Positions 24,855 to 32,960 of a stretch of 49,760 nt of DNA are shown in pieces; position 1 is the first letter of the stretch, and each line of letters starts with the position of its first letter. Under the pieces are notes generated by a model that searched no databases, was not told where the DNA came from, and saw nothing but the letters and a program-made list of their open reading frames with translations. The position numbers were made by a program, and so were the translations under genes. The DNA is from Achromobacter deleyi (GTDB taxonomy: Bacteria > Pseudomonadota > Gammaproteobacteria > Burkholderiales > Burkholderiaceae_B). The stretch is from contig NZ_CADIJO010000037.1 in assembly GCF_902859705.1 (NCBI RefSeq), positions 1 through 49,760 on the forward strand, given 5' to 3'.

Positions 24855-27140
24855 ATGCCTCACGACGACGCGCCAGAGGCGGGCGTGATCGGCAGCGGTT
24901 ACGCGGCTGCCATGCTCGCCAAGGCCTTCCTCACCCACGAGACCCACGCCGATCCCGACGTGCGCGAGCGCGCCGCCGAGCGCGTGCTGCGTTGGCGGCA
25001 GGTGCTGGAACAGGCGCTGGCCGGCACGGTCGACTACGGGTCGCGCACGCCGCTGGCCGGCATTCCCGACTGGGTCACGCTGGAAGTTGTCACGGGCGGA
25101 TTCGCCACCGGCCAATTGCTGGCGGGCGGACCGCTGGCGGACTTCGAGCGCGAGCTGGCCGTCCGCACGCCGGGCGTCCGCGCCGGCCACGAGCGGCGCG
25201 ATCTGATTACCTATTTTCTTGGCGAGGCCGGCATTGCCCAGTTGCAGGCGCGCCTGGCCGATGGCGACTACCGCGTCGACCTGCCCGAGGAAGCGGCGCT
25301 GTTGACCGTGGCCTGGCTGCTGCGGCAAGGGCAGGCGCAAGCCGCGCGCGACCTGGTCGCGGAGCTGGCGCCGTTTTTTGACCGCCTGCGCTTCTATCCC
25401 GCGCCCTGGGCCGGCGACGAGCCGGCTGCTGCGGACCTGCATGTCAGGACCGCGGGCGAGGTTGCCGGGGTGCTGGCCGCGCTGGCGCCGCAACCGCGCT
25501 TGCAAGCACAGCGCACGACCGTGACCGAGCTGCTGCCGCGCCATGACCGCGCGGTGGCCCTGTTTCTGGAAACGGTGCAGGACGATTGGCCATGCCGACG
25601 CTACCCCGAGGGCTGGGGCGAACGCGCGGCGGCCCTGGTGGGCGAGGTCGAGGCGGCGCAGGCGGCCTCTGGCCAGGCGTTGGGCGGCCTGTCGCGGCGG
25701 CACCGGCACAAGCGTGAATTGTTCGACCTGCTGGCGCAATGCGTCCGGGCCGCCGAAACCTTGACGGGCAGGCAGGTGGGGCGGGTGCGCCGCCTGTTGC
25801 AGGACTATGTGGCGGCGCACGGCGCGCCGGACGGCCAGGCGGTGCAGGCCCTGCGGGCCCGGCAACATGGCGACGTCGCCGCGCCGGGCTTTGAAGCGGC
25901 GGCACGCGTTGTTGCCACCCGCTTGCGGGACTACCCCGAACAGGCCGGCGTACAGGACCTGGCGCCCGTGCTGGCGCCGCTGGCCGAGACCGAGGCGCGC
26001 GGCGCGGGTCTGCCGGCAGGCCTGGCCGTGCCGGCGCCCGTAGCGCGGCGGGTGCTGCGCTGCCGGACCGGTACGCTGGCGCAACTGGTCGAACGAGGTT
26101 TGATCCGCTCGAGCGAATTCCTGGCCACCTTGACGCCGCAGGTCACCGCCGCGCAGCAAGGCGCGGGTTTTGCCGATCCAACGCTGCGTACGCTGTATGA
26201 AGCGACCTATCGCGCGTTCCGGCGTCGGCGGTCCCTGTTGCTGCTGAATCTGGCGCGCCAGGCGGCGCTCGGCGATCTGCCGTGGATTGCTGCCGTCGAA
26301 AGGTTGCGCCAGCCGGCGCAACAGGATGCCGACGCGGCCGGCGCCGCATTGACCGAGATCGCCGGCCTGGCCTTGACCGCGTTCCCGCACGCCGCGCTGC
26401 CCAACAAGCTGCTGCAAGAGCTGCGCGCCTTGAGCGAACGGGCCGGCCGCGACCTGCCGTGGGGCGAGGAGTTGGCCGCCGATATCTTCATGGGCGAGTT
26501 CGGCCCCCAGTTTGTCCAGGCCGCACGATGCGCGGCGGCCTTGCTGGACGGCAGCCTGTACGCCCGTTACTACGCGCTGGAGGTGCCCGCCATCCTGGCG
26601 TTGGCGCCCGCGCGCGGCGAAGCGGCCTTTGTCCGCCTGTGCGCCGCGCGCGCCGGTGTGCCGCCGGGGTTCGGGCAGGTGGGCGCGAATGGCATGGTGA
26701 TCGAACAGCAGCAGATCCTGACCACCCACAACCTGGCGTTGCTGGTGACCGGCGCCGGCTTGGGGCCGGCCTTGCGCGAACGCCACGGCCAACTGGCCTT
26801 TGCCGCGTTCGAATGGCTCTGCGCGCGCCAGCAGATGAAGATCGATGTCTGGCATGCGCGCATCCGCATGCTGCGCAATACCGCCGTGGCCTGGCGGCAG
26901 GCGCTGTTCTTCCTGTCGCTGGCCACGCCGGCCGAGCGGGATGAGACGATTGCCGCCATGCAGGCGCACCTGGCGGCGCAGGGGGCGGCGTTCCAGGCGC
27001 TGTTCCGCCCGGTCATGCGCGGTTTGCAGCAGGCGGCGCGCGGCGCCACGCTGCCGCAGCACGAGGCGGGCGAGCAGGGCGCACGCGTGTTCCGCGGCTG
27101 GTTCGCCACGCGCCACTGGATGCTGGACGCGCCGGCCTGA
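24855..27140 (+). CDS. Large protein of unknown function, next to the tRNA-like gene
   Basis: 761 residues; I do not recognise the family. No signal peptide or membrane segment is seen, and the composition suggests an almost wholly helical cytoplasmic protein rich in Ala, Leu and Arg. Stretches that look conserved-core in character are GIPDWVTLEVVTGGFATG (about 70-87), MVIEQQQILTTHNLALL (about 613-629) and the C-terminal RMLRNTAVAWRQALFFLSL (about 651-669). No nuclease, ATPase, synthetase or reverse-transcriptase motif was found. The ATG at 24855 has CAGGTG six bases upstream and begins only 22 nt after the tRNA-like element, leaving no room for a separate promoter with leader. The gene is convergent with the hydroxyacid dehydrogenase gene. 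Confidence 0.85.
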   Translation: MPHDDAPEAGVIGSGYAAAMLAKAFLTHETHADPDVRERAAERVLRWRQVLEQALAGTVDYGSRTPLAGIPDWVTLEVVTGGFATGQLLAGGPLADFERELAVRTPGVRAGHERRDLITYFLGEAGIAQLQARLADGDYRVDLPEEAALLTVAWLLRQGQAQAARDLVAELAPFFDRLRFYPAPWAGDEPAAADLHVRTAGEVAGVLAALAPQPRLQAQRTTVTELLPRHDRAVALFLETVQDDWPCRRYPEGWGERAAALVGEVEAAQAASGQALGGLSRRHRHKRELFDLLAQCVRAAETLTGRQVGRVRRLLQDYVAAHGAPDGQAVQALRARQHGDVAAPGFEAAARVVATRLRDYPEQAGVQDLAPVLAPLAETEARGAGLPAGLAVPAPVARRVLRCRTGTLAQLVERGLIRSSEFLATLTPQVTAAQQGAGFADPTLRTLYEATYRAFRRRRSLLLLNLARQAALGDLPWIAAVERLRQPAQQDADAAGAALTEIAGLALTAFPHAALPNKLLQELRALSERAGRDLPWGEELAADIFMGEFGPQFVQAARCAAALLDGSLYARYYALEVPAILALAPARGEAAFVRLCAARAGVPPGFGQVGANGMVIEQQQILTTHNLALLVTGAGLGPALRERHGQLAFAAFEWLCARQQMKIDVWHARIRMLRNTAVAWRQALFFLSLATPAERDETIAAMQAHLAAQGAAFQALFRPVMRGLQQAARGATLPQHEAGEQGARVFRGWFATRHWMLDAPA

Positions 27141-27203
27141 ACCGGGCCGGGGCGGCGGCCCTGGCCGCGCCCGGGCCGACCGCCGGTGACCCCGCTCGGC
27201 GGG

Positions 27204-28163
27204 TCAGGCGGCCTGTAGCACCTGCAGCACATTGCGCGCCGCGCCCACGCCCATCTTCACGTAGGCATCGCGCGTGACGCCGCCCACATGCGGACTCAAC
27301 AGCAGCCCGGGCTGGCCGTGGAACGGATGCGGCACGGGCGGCGGTTCCTGCTGGAAGCTGTCCAGCCCGGCGCAGGCCACCTTGCCGCTGCGCACCGCGG
27401 CCAGCAGATCCTCTTCGTTCACCAGCCCGCCGCGCGCGGTGTTGACCAGCAGCAGGCCGTCGCGGCACTGCGCCAGCGTGGCCGCGCTGATGAGGCCGCG
27501 ATTGGCGTCGGTCAGCGGGCAATGCAGCGAGATCGCGTCGGCCTCGGCCCACAGTTGCGGCAAGTCCACCGGTTCGATCCACGGCGGCAGGTTCCCGGCG
27601 TAAGGGTCGTGGCCGATCACCCGCATGTCCAGCGCGTGCGCGACCGTCGCCACGCGCCGGCCGATCGCGCCCAGGCCCACCAGCCCCAGCGTGCGGCCAG
27701 CCAGTTCGATGCTCTTGTGCGTGGCCTTGTCCCAGTGGCCGGCGTGCATGCGGGCGTCCAGCGGCACGATGGACTTGGCGCAGGCCAGCAGCAGCGCGAT
27801 GGCGTGTTCGGCCACCGCGGCGGCATTGGCGCCGGCCGCCGCCTTGACGGCAATGCCGCGCGCAGCGGCCGCCGCGCTATCGATGGTGTCGATGCCGCTG
27901 CCGTGCTTGGAAATCACGCGCAGCGAACGCGCGGCGTCGATGACGGCGGCGCTGATCCGGCCGTAGCGCACGATGAGCGCCACCGGATCGTGCTGGCGCA
28001 CCAACGCCAGGAGGTCCTGCTCCGTGGGCCGCGCACCGGCGTAGACCAGCGCATAGCCGTCCAGCGTCTTGACGGCCTCGTCCGCCAGGTCGGCGCCGGT
28101 GACCAGGATGATGGGACGGGCGGATGCGGCCATTGCGTCCGTCGAGGACGCGGCGGATGTCAT
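27204..28163 (-). CDS. D-isomer-specific 2-hydroxyacid dehydrogenase
   Basis: 319 residues. NAD-dependent oxidoreductase of the phosphoglycerate-dehydrogenase type: LGLVGLGAIGRRVA is the Rossmann loop, and the catalytic Arg (NTARGGLVNE), Glu (DSFQQEPPP) and His (SPHVGGVT) occur in the normal order. There is no C-terminal ACT domain, so it is not classical SerA. The ATG at 28163 overlaps the stop of the RraA-like gene (ATGA). As the last gene of the Bug/RraA-like operon it probably reduces or oxidises a 2-oxo/2-hydroxy acid made or used there. Confidence 0.88.
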   Translation of the reverse strand: MTSAASSTDAMAASARPIILVTGADLADEAVKTLDGYALVYAGARPTEQDLLALVRQHDPVALIVRYGRISAAVIDAARSLRVISKHGSGIDTIDSAAAAARGIAVKAAAGANAAAVAEHAIALLLACAKSIVPLDARMHAGHWDKATHKSIELAGRTLGLVGLGAIGRRVATVAHALDMRVIGHDPYAGNLPPWIEPVDLPQLWAEADAISLHCPLTDANRGLISAATLAQCRDGLLLVNTARGGLVNEEDLLAAVRSGKVACAGLDSFQQEPPPVPHPFHGQPGLLLSPHVGGVTRDAYVKMGVGAARNVLQVLQAA

Positions 28164-28852
28164 AGCGTTTCTCCCGCGCGCAGGGCGCCGGCCGCGCGCA
28201 AGGCGTCCTGCAGCCAGGGCGCACCCAGTTGGCCGGCCTTGATCTCGGCGATGCGGCGCGCTTCGGCGTCCACCTTCTGCTGGGCCAGCGCCAGGATTTC
28301 TTCGGCGTTTTCGCGCGGCACGACCACCACGCCGTCGGCGTCGCCCACGACCAGGTCGCCCGGATTCACGGTGACGCCGGCCAGCGTCACCGGCCAGTTC
28401 ACACGGCCCGGCAGGCCCTTGGTGGGGCCGTTGGGGTTGGTGCCCACGGCGAATACCGGAAAGTCGCCCTCGACCAGTTCGGCCGCATCGCGCACGGCGG
28501 CATCGACCACGAAGCCGGCCAGGCCGCTGGCGCGCGCCTGCGTCACCATGATGGCGCCGCACAGCGCGGCCGAGCGGTCGCCCTTGCCTTCGACGACGAT
28601 GACGTCGCCCGGCTGCGCCAGCGCCAGCGCGGCATGGAACATCAGGTTGTCGCCGGGCCGCAGCTCGACGGTGAAGGCCGGGCCGGCCACGTGCATGCGC
28701 GGCGACAGCGGCGCGATGCGGCCGCCCAGCGCGCCGCGGCGTCCGCCCACGTCGGCCAGGATGGCGGCCTGGAATCCGCGGGCGCGTTCGACCAGCTCGG
28801 GGCGCACGCGCTGGATGTCGCGGCGAATGGCGGGCAGGGAGGTCGGGTTCAT
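28160..28852 (-). CDS. RraA-like / HMG-type aldolase
   Basis: 230 residues of the RraA/demethylmenaquinone-methyltransferase-like fold shared with class II 4-hydroxy-4-methyl-2-oxoglutarate (CHA/HMG) aldolases. The segment GFVVDAAVRDAAEL holds the conserved Arg and Asp, and GDADGVVVVP is the family C-terminal signature. Its catabolic neighbours favour an aldolase or oxaloacetate decarboxylase over the RNase E inhibitor RraA. Such enzymes make pyruvate from branched 4-hydroxy-2-oxo acids, which fits a following 2-hydroxyacid dehydrogenase. The start MNPTSLPAIRRD lies 54 bases after the Bug gene. Confidence 0.82.
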   Translation of the reverse strand: MNPTSLPAIRRDIQRVRPELVERARGFQAAILADVGGRRGALGGRIAPLSPRMHVAGPAFTVELRPGDNLMFHAALALAQPGDVIVVEGKGDRSAALCGAIMVTQARASGLAGFVVDAAVRDAAELVEGDFPVFAVGTNPNGPTKGLPGRVNWPVTLAGVTVNPGDLVVGDADGVVVVPRENAEEILALAQQKVDAEARRIAEIKAGQLGAPWLQDALRAAGALRAGETL

Positions 28853-28906
28853 GATGCTGCTTCCTATGTCGGGATGAAAAGTGAACCGGGGTTCAATCGA
28901 TGGGTT

Positions 28907-29875
28907 TCAGTCGATCTTTGCGCCGGATTTCTTGACGATGGCGGCCCACAGCTCGCGGTCGTGGCTCAGGCGCTGGGCCAGCGCCTGGGGCGTGCCGCCC
29001 AGCACTTCGCCGCCTTCGGCGCGGATCTTTTCCTGGTATTCGGCGCTGGCCATGGCCTTGTTGGCGGCGGCGTTCAGCGCCTGGATCACCGGTTCGGGCG
29101 TGCCGGCCGGGGCCAGCAGGCCGAACCAGGTGGTGGCGTCAAAGCCGCTGTACCCGGCCTCGCTGACGGTAGGCACGTCCGGCAGCTCGGCCACGCGCTT
29201 GCCCGACGTGACCGCCAGCGCGCGCAGCTTGCCCGTACGGATCTGGCCCAGCGCGGTGGGAATGGACGACATGAACAGCTGCACCTGGCCGCCGAACAGG
29301 TCATTGAGCGCCTGGTTGGCGCCCTTGTACGGAATGTGCTGCAGCTGGATGCCGGCCGACTGCTGCAGCAGCTCGGCGGTCAGGTGGGCGACGGTGCCGT
29401 TGCCCGGCGACGCGAAATTGAGCGCGCCAGGGTGGGCCTTGGCCTCGCGCACCACGTCTGCCAGCGTCTGGTACGAGGAATTCGCGGCCACCACCAGCAC
29501 CAGCGGCGCGGTGGCCACCAGCGCGACCGGCGCCAGGTCCTTGGACGGGTCGTACGACAGTTTGGTGTACAGCGTGGGGTTGATGGCCAGGTTGCTGGTC
29601 TGGCCCAGTACCAGGGTGTAGCCGTCGGGCGCCGAGCGCGCGGCGGTTTCCACGCCCAGGTTGCCGCCGGCGCCGGGCCGGTTTTCCGCCACCAGGCTCC
29701 AGCCCGACGTCTTGTTCAGGGCCACGCCCAACTCGCGGGCGATGATGTCGGTGCCGCCGCCGGGCGGGAAGGGCACGATCAGGCGGATCGGGCGGTCGGG
29801 ATAGGTCTGGGCGGCGCTGGCGGCGCCCCACAGCAGGCCGGCGGCCAGGACGGCCGCGCGCATAAGCACGTTCAT
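28907..29875 (-). CDS. Bug-family periplasmic solute-binding protein (first copy)
   Basis: 322 residues. Tripartite tricarboxylate transporter receptor (Bug) fold. A Sec signal peptide (MNVLMRAAVLAAGLLWGAASA) is followed by YPDRPIRLIVPFPPGGGTDI, then ENRPGAGGNLG and PDGYTLVLG, all Bug hallmarks. It binds carboxylic acids in the periplasm. No TctA/TctB membrane genes accompany it. It heads the leftward operon with the RraA-like aldolase and the hydroxyacid dehydrogenase, so its ligand is probably the substrate of that pathway. Confidence 0.92.
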   Translation of the reverse strand: MNVLMRAAVLAAGLLWGAASAAQTYPDRPIRLIVPFPPGGGTDIIARELGVALNKTSGWSLVAENRPGAGGNLGVETAARSAPDGYTLVLGQTSNLAINPTLYTKLSYDPSKDLAPVALVATAPLVLVVAANSSYQTLADVVREAKAHPGALNFASPGNGTVAHLTAELLQQSAGIQLQHIPYKGANQALNDLFGGQVQLFMSSIPTALGQIRTGKLRALAVTSGKRVAELPDVPTVSEAGYSGFDATTWFGLLAPAGTPEPVIQALNAAANKAMASAEYQEKIRAEGGEVLGGTPQALAQRLSHDRELWAAIVKKSGAKID

Positions 29876-29960
29876 GGTTTGTCTCCGAAATGTTCTGGTG
29901 TTCACAGGCCCCGCGGGCCGGTTTCCACCGCCCGTCGTGTGCGGGCTTGATGGCCGTCGA

Positions 29961-29989
29961 ACTATAGAAAGACGTTTCGCTGCATACAA
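29961..29989 (-). promoter_or_regulatory. Putative promoter of the Bug/RraA-like operon
   Basis: On the minus strand TTGTAT (29989-29984) and TATAGT (29966-29961) are separated by 17 bp, giving a sigma-70-like promoter with a start near 29954. The -35 half abuts the GTTTC-type repeats proposed as IclR sites. Confidence 0.45.
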
Positions 29990-30029
29990 TGCTGTTTCAC
30001 TGAATGAAACGCGGCGCATGCCGTGAAAC
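29974..30029. promoter_or_regulatory. Putative IclR-family operator
   Basis: GTTTCACTGAATGAAAC (29994-30010) is a palindrome with 7-bp arms around three bases. Two more half sites flank it: GTTTCG at 29974 and GTGAAAC at 30023. Paired GTTTC/GAAAC sites in the gap between an iclR gene and its divergent operon are the normal arrangement for such regulators. The sites overlap the leftward promoter and the iclR leader, so both transcripts could be controlled. Confidence 0.6.
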
Positions 30030-30038
30030 GCACCCGCC

Positions 30039-30803
30039 ATGAAGAAGACACCTGTTCCCGCCGTGGTCCCCGAGGTTCGCGAAGCCGACGGCGTGATTGC
30101 CGTGGCGCGCGCGATGCGCCTGCTGGAAGCCTTCCAGGTCGACGACGCGTTCGTGTCGCTGGCCGAGCTGAGCCGCCGCGCCGGCATGCACAAGACCACC
30201 ACGCTGCGCATCGCGCGCACGCTGGCGCAGGCGCGCTACCTGGTGCAGCGTGAAGAAGACGGCGCCTGGCGCCTGGGGCCGGCGACCGGCTGGCTGGGCG
30301 CGCGTTATCAGGCCTCGTTCGACCTGGACAACGAGATCGAGCCGACCCTGCGTGCGTTGACGCGCGAGACGGGTGAAAGCTCGTCGTTCTTTGTGCGCGA
30401 AGGCGATATCCGCACCTGCCTGGTGCGGGTGGAAGGGCCCAAGGCGATCCGCCACCACATCCGCATGGGCGAGGTGCTGCCGCTGGAAAAAGGCTCGCCG
30501 GGGCGCGTGCTGCTGGCGTTTTCAGGCGAGCCGGGCGCGCTGTACGAACGCATCCGCCGCGAAGGCTTTTATATCTCGATCGGCGAGCGTGAAGCCGAGA
30601 TCGCCAGCGTCTCGGCGCCGGTGTTCGGGTCGAACTGGCGCCTGCTGGGCGCCCTGAGCGTGTCGGGGCCGGCAGGAAGGCTGCCGCGCGCCAAGCTGCA
30701 AGGCTTTGCCAAGCTGGTCAGCCAGAAGGCCAGCCAGTTGTCGTATGCCTTGAGCGGCGGCGCGCAACGCGCCGCCCCGGTGCGCACGCAGTGGCATCCG
30801 TGA
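30039..30803 (+). CDS. IclR-family transcriptional regulator
   Basis: 254 residues. The N-terminal winged helix-turn-helix (about 18-80, VSLAELSRRAGMHKTTTLRIARTL) is followed by the effector-binding domain (about 95-235, with the GSPGRVLLAF and VSAPVFGSNWRLLGALSVSGP motifs). It is divergent from the Bug/RraA-like/dehydrogenase operon and is its likely regulator, with a carboxylic acid as the probable effector. The start is the ATG at 30039. Confidence 0.92.
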   Translation: MKKTPVPAVVPEVREADGVIAVARAMRLLEAFQVDDAFVSLAELSRRAGMHKTTTLRIARTLAQARYLVQREEDGAWRLGPATGWLGARYQASFDLDNEIEPTLRALTRETGESSSFFVREGDIRTCLVRVEGPKAIRHHIRMGEVLPLEKGSPGRVLLAFSGEPGALYERIRREGFYISIGEREAEIASVSAPVFGSNWRLLGALSVSGPAGRLPRAKLQGFAKLVSQKASQLSYALSGGAQRAAPVRTQWHP

Positions 30804-30866
30804 CGTCGCGCCGCCCGGGATGGGCATTGCCGCCATCCCTGGCCGTGCACGCGGGTCGGCCCGCGC

Positions 30867-32096
30867 CTAGCCGGCCGTTCCCTTCGTGAACGCGGCAATC
30901 GCCTCGGGCGACTTGCCCAGCACCTCGCGCAGCACTTCTTCGGTGTGCTGGCCCAGCAACGGCGGCGCGCGCCGGTAGACCACGGGCGACGCCGAAAGCC
31001 GCAGCGGGCTGGCGGTGACGGGCGCCACCCCGCCCGACGGATGCGGCAGGTCACGCCGCAACTGCCGCGCCGCGACCTGCGGATGCGCAAAGGCCTGGGC
31101 AATGTCGTTGATCGGTCCGCAGGGCACGCCCACGGCCTCCAGCTTGGCGATCCAGTCATCGCGCTTGCCCCGCCCCATGATCTCGGCCAGCAGCGCCACC
31201 AGCGTGTCCCGATGGGTTACGCGCAACCGGTTGGTGGCAAAGCGCGGGTCGTCGCCCAGCTCGGCGGCGCCGATGGCCGCGCAGTACGCGCGATACTGCG
31301 ATTCGTTGCCCGTGGCCACGATCAGGTGGCCGTCGCTGGCGGCGAACACCTGGTAGGGCACCACGTTCTGGTGCGCGTTGCCGGCCCGTGTGGGCGCCAC
31401 GCCGGAATTGAAGTAGTTCGAATTCTGGTTGGCCAGCAGCGCCACGTGGCTGTCCAGCAGCGCGATGTCCAGATGCTGGCCCAGGCCGCTGCGGTGGCGC
31501 TCTTGCAGCGCCGCCAGGATCGCCACCGTGGCGTACATGCCGGTCACGATGTCGGTCACGGCCACGCCGGCCTTTTGCGGACCGCCGCCCGGCAGGTCGT
31601 CGCGTTCGCCGGTGATGCTCATCAGTCCGCCCATGCCCTGGATCATGAAGTCGTAGCCGGGGCGGCGGGCGAACGGGCCGTCCTGGCCGAAGCCGGTGAC
31701 CGAGCAGTAGATCAGGCGCGGATTGATGGCCTGCAGGCTGGCATAGTCCAGCCCATACCTGGCCAGGCCGCCGACCTTGAAGTTCTCGACCAGGATGTCG
31801 CTGACAGCCGCCAGCTCGCGAATCAGCGCAGCGCCTTCCGGCGTGGCCATGTCGGCCTCGACCGAGCGCTTGTTGCGGTTGGCGCTCAGGTAGTAGGCGG
31901 ACTCGTTGGTGTCGACGCCGTCGCCATCCTTGAGAAACGGCGGCCCCCAGGCGCGGGTGTCGTCGCCGACGCGGGGCCGTTCGATCTTGATGACATCGGC
32001 CCCCAGGTCGGCCAGGTTCTGCGTGCACCAGGGGCCGGCCAGGATGCGCGACAAGTCCAGCACGCGGATGCCGTCCAGGGCGGGCGCGCGGCTCAT
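30867..32096 (-). CDS. CaiB/BaiF family III CoA-transferase (first copy)
   Basis: 409 residues. Family III CoA-transferases swap CoA between an acyl-CoA and a free carboxylic acid through an aspartyl thioester; the Asp lies in KAGVAVTDIVTGMYA. LDLSRILAGPWCTQNLADLGADVIKIERP is the family N-terminus. The ATG at 32096 overlaps the upstream hydratase stop by four bases. It is the last gene of the SDR-MaoC-CoA-transferase operon and probably activates the growth substrate. The donor and acceptor acids are unknown. Confidence 0.92.
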   Translation of the reverse strand: MSRAPALDGIRVLDLSRILAGPWCTQNLADLGADVIKIERPRVGDDTRAWGPPFLKDGDGVDTNESAYYLSANRNKRSVEADMATPEGAALIRELAAVSDILVENFKVGGLARYGLDYASLQAINPRLIYCSVTGFGQDGPFARRPGYDFMIQGMGGLMSITGERDDLPGGGPQKAGVAVTDIVTGMYATVAILAALQERHRSGLGQHLDIALLDSHVALLANQNSNYFNSGVAPTRAGNAHQNVVPYQVFAASDGHLIVATGNESQYRAYCAAIGAAELGDDPRFATNRLRVTHRDTLVALLAEIMGRGKRDDWIAKLEAVGVPCGPINDIAQAFAHPQVAARQLRRDLPHPSGGVAPVTASPLRLSASPVVYRRAPPLLGQHTEEVLREVLGKSPEAIAAFTKGTAG

Positions 32097-32953
32097 GCCC
32101 GCACCTCGGCGGCGCCATGGGTCAGGACGACGGTGCCGCGTTCCAGCGCGCGGGCAATGAAGCGGATCTGGCCATCGGCCTGGCGCCACATGTCGCATTG
32201 CAGCGTTTCGCCCGGGTAGACCGGCGCCGAGAAGCGCGCGTCCAGCCGGGTCAGGCGCGTGGCGTCGTAGTCGCACCAGGTCTTGACGATGGCGTGCGCC
32301 GCCACGCCGTAGGTGCACAAGCCATGCAGGATCGGACGCGCATAGCCGGCCTGGTGCGCGACCTCGGGATCGGCATGCAGCGGATTGCGGTCCGCGTTCA
32401 GCCGGTACAGCAAGGCGGCCTGCGGCGGAATGCGCAATTCGCAACGCCGGTCCGGTTCGCCGGCCGGTGCGGCCGGCAAGGGTTCGGGGCTGGCATCGCC
32501 CTGGCCAAAGCCGCCGTCGCCGCGGCAGAACGTGCTTTGCTGCAGCGTTGCCAGGTGAGTGCCGGCCTCGTCATGCAGCGTGCGTTCGGTGACGACGATG
32601 GCGCCTTTGTCCGCACCCTTGTCGATCACATGCGTGATGCGGCTTTTGCCGACGACCGTGCCGGCCGTGGGCAGGGGCGCATGCAGCGTCATGCGCTGTT
32701 CGCCATGCACCAGCCGCACCCAGTCGATGCCGGCGCGCGGATCGCTCATCCAGAAGCCGGGATAGCCCAGCACCACGCTCATGGTCGGAAAGGATTGCAG
32801 GCCTTTCTCGTAGACGTAGCGTAGCTGGCGGCTGTCTTCGGGGTCTTGCCCCAGACCGATGCCCAGCGCATACAGCATGGTGTCCTTGTCTTCGTAGTGC
32901 TGGCGCACGTCATCGAAACGCCAGTGCTTCACGGTTGCGTAGTCCAGCGGCAT
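32093..32953 (-). CDS. MaoC-family (R)-enoyl-CoA hydratase, double hot-dog
   Basis: 286 residues, consistent with a degenerate N-terminal and a catalytic C-terminal hot-dog domain as in HSD17B4 hydratase 2. The hydratase 2 motif is seen as YRLNADRNPLHADPEVA (catalytic Asp and His), followed by PILHGLCTYG. It hydrates 2-enoyl-CoA to (R)-3-hydroxyacyl-CoA. It lies seven bases after the SDR gene, whose product would oxidise that alcohol. Confidence 0.9.
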   Translation of the reverse strand: MPLDYATVKHWRFDDVRQHYEDKDTMLYALGIGLGQDPEDSRQLRYVYEKGLQSFPTMSVVLGYPGFWMSDPRAGIDWVRLVHGEQRMTLHAPLPTAGTVVGKSRITHVIDKGADKGAIVVTERTLHDEAGTHLATLQQSTFCRGDGGFGQGDASPEPLPAAPAGEPDRRCELRIPPQAALLYRLNADRNPLHADPEVAHQAGYARPILHGLCTYGVAAHAIVKTWCDYDATRLTRLDARFSAPVYPGETLQCDMWRQADGQIRFIARALERGTVVLTHGAAEVRA

Positions 32954-32960
32954 GGCGGTC

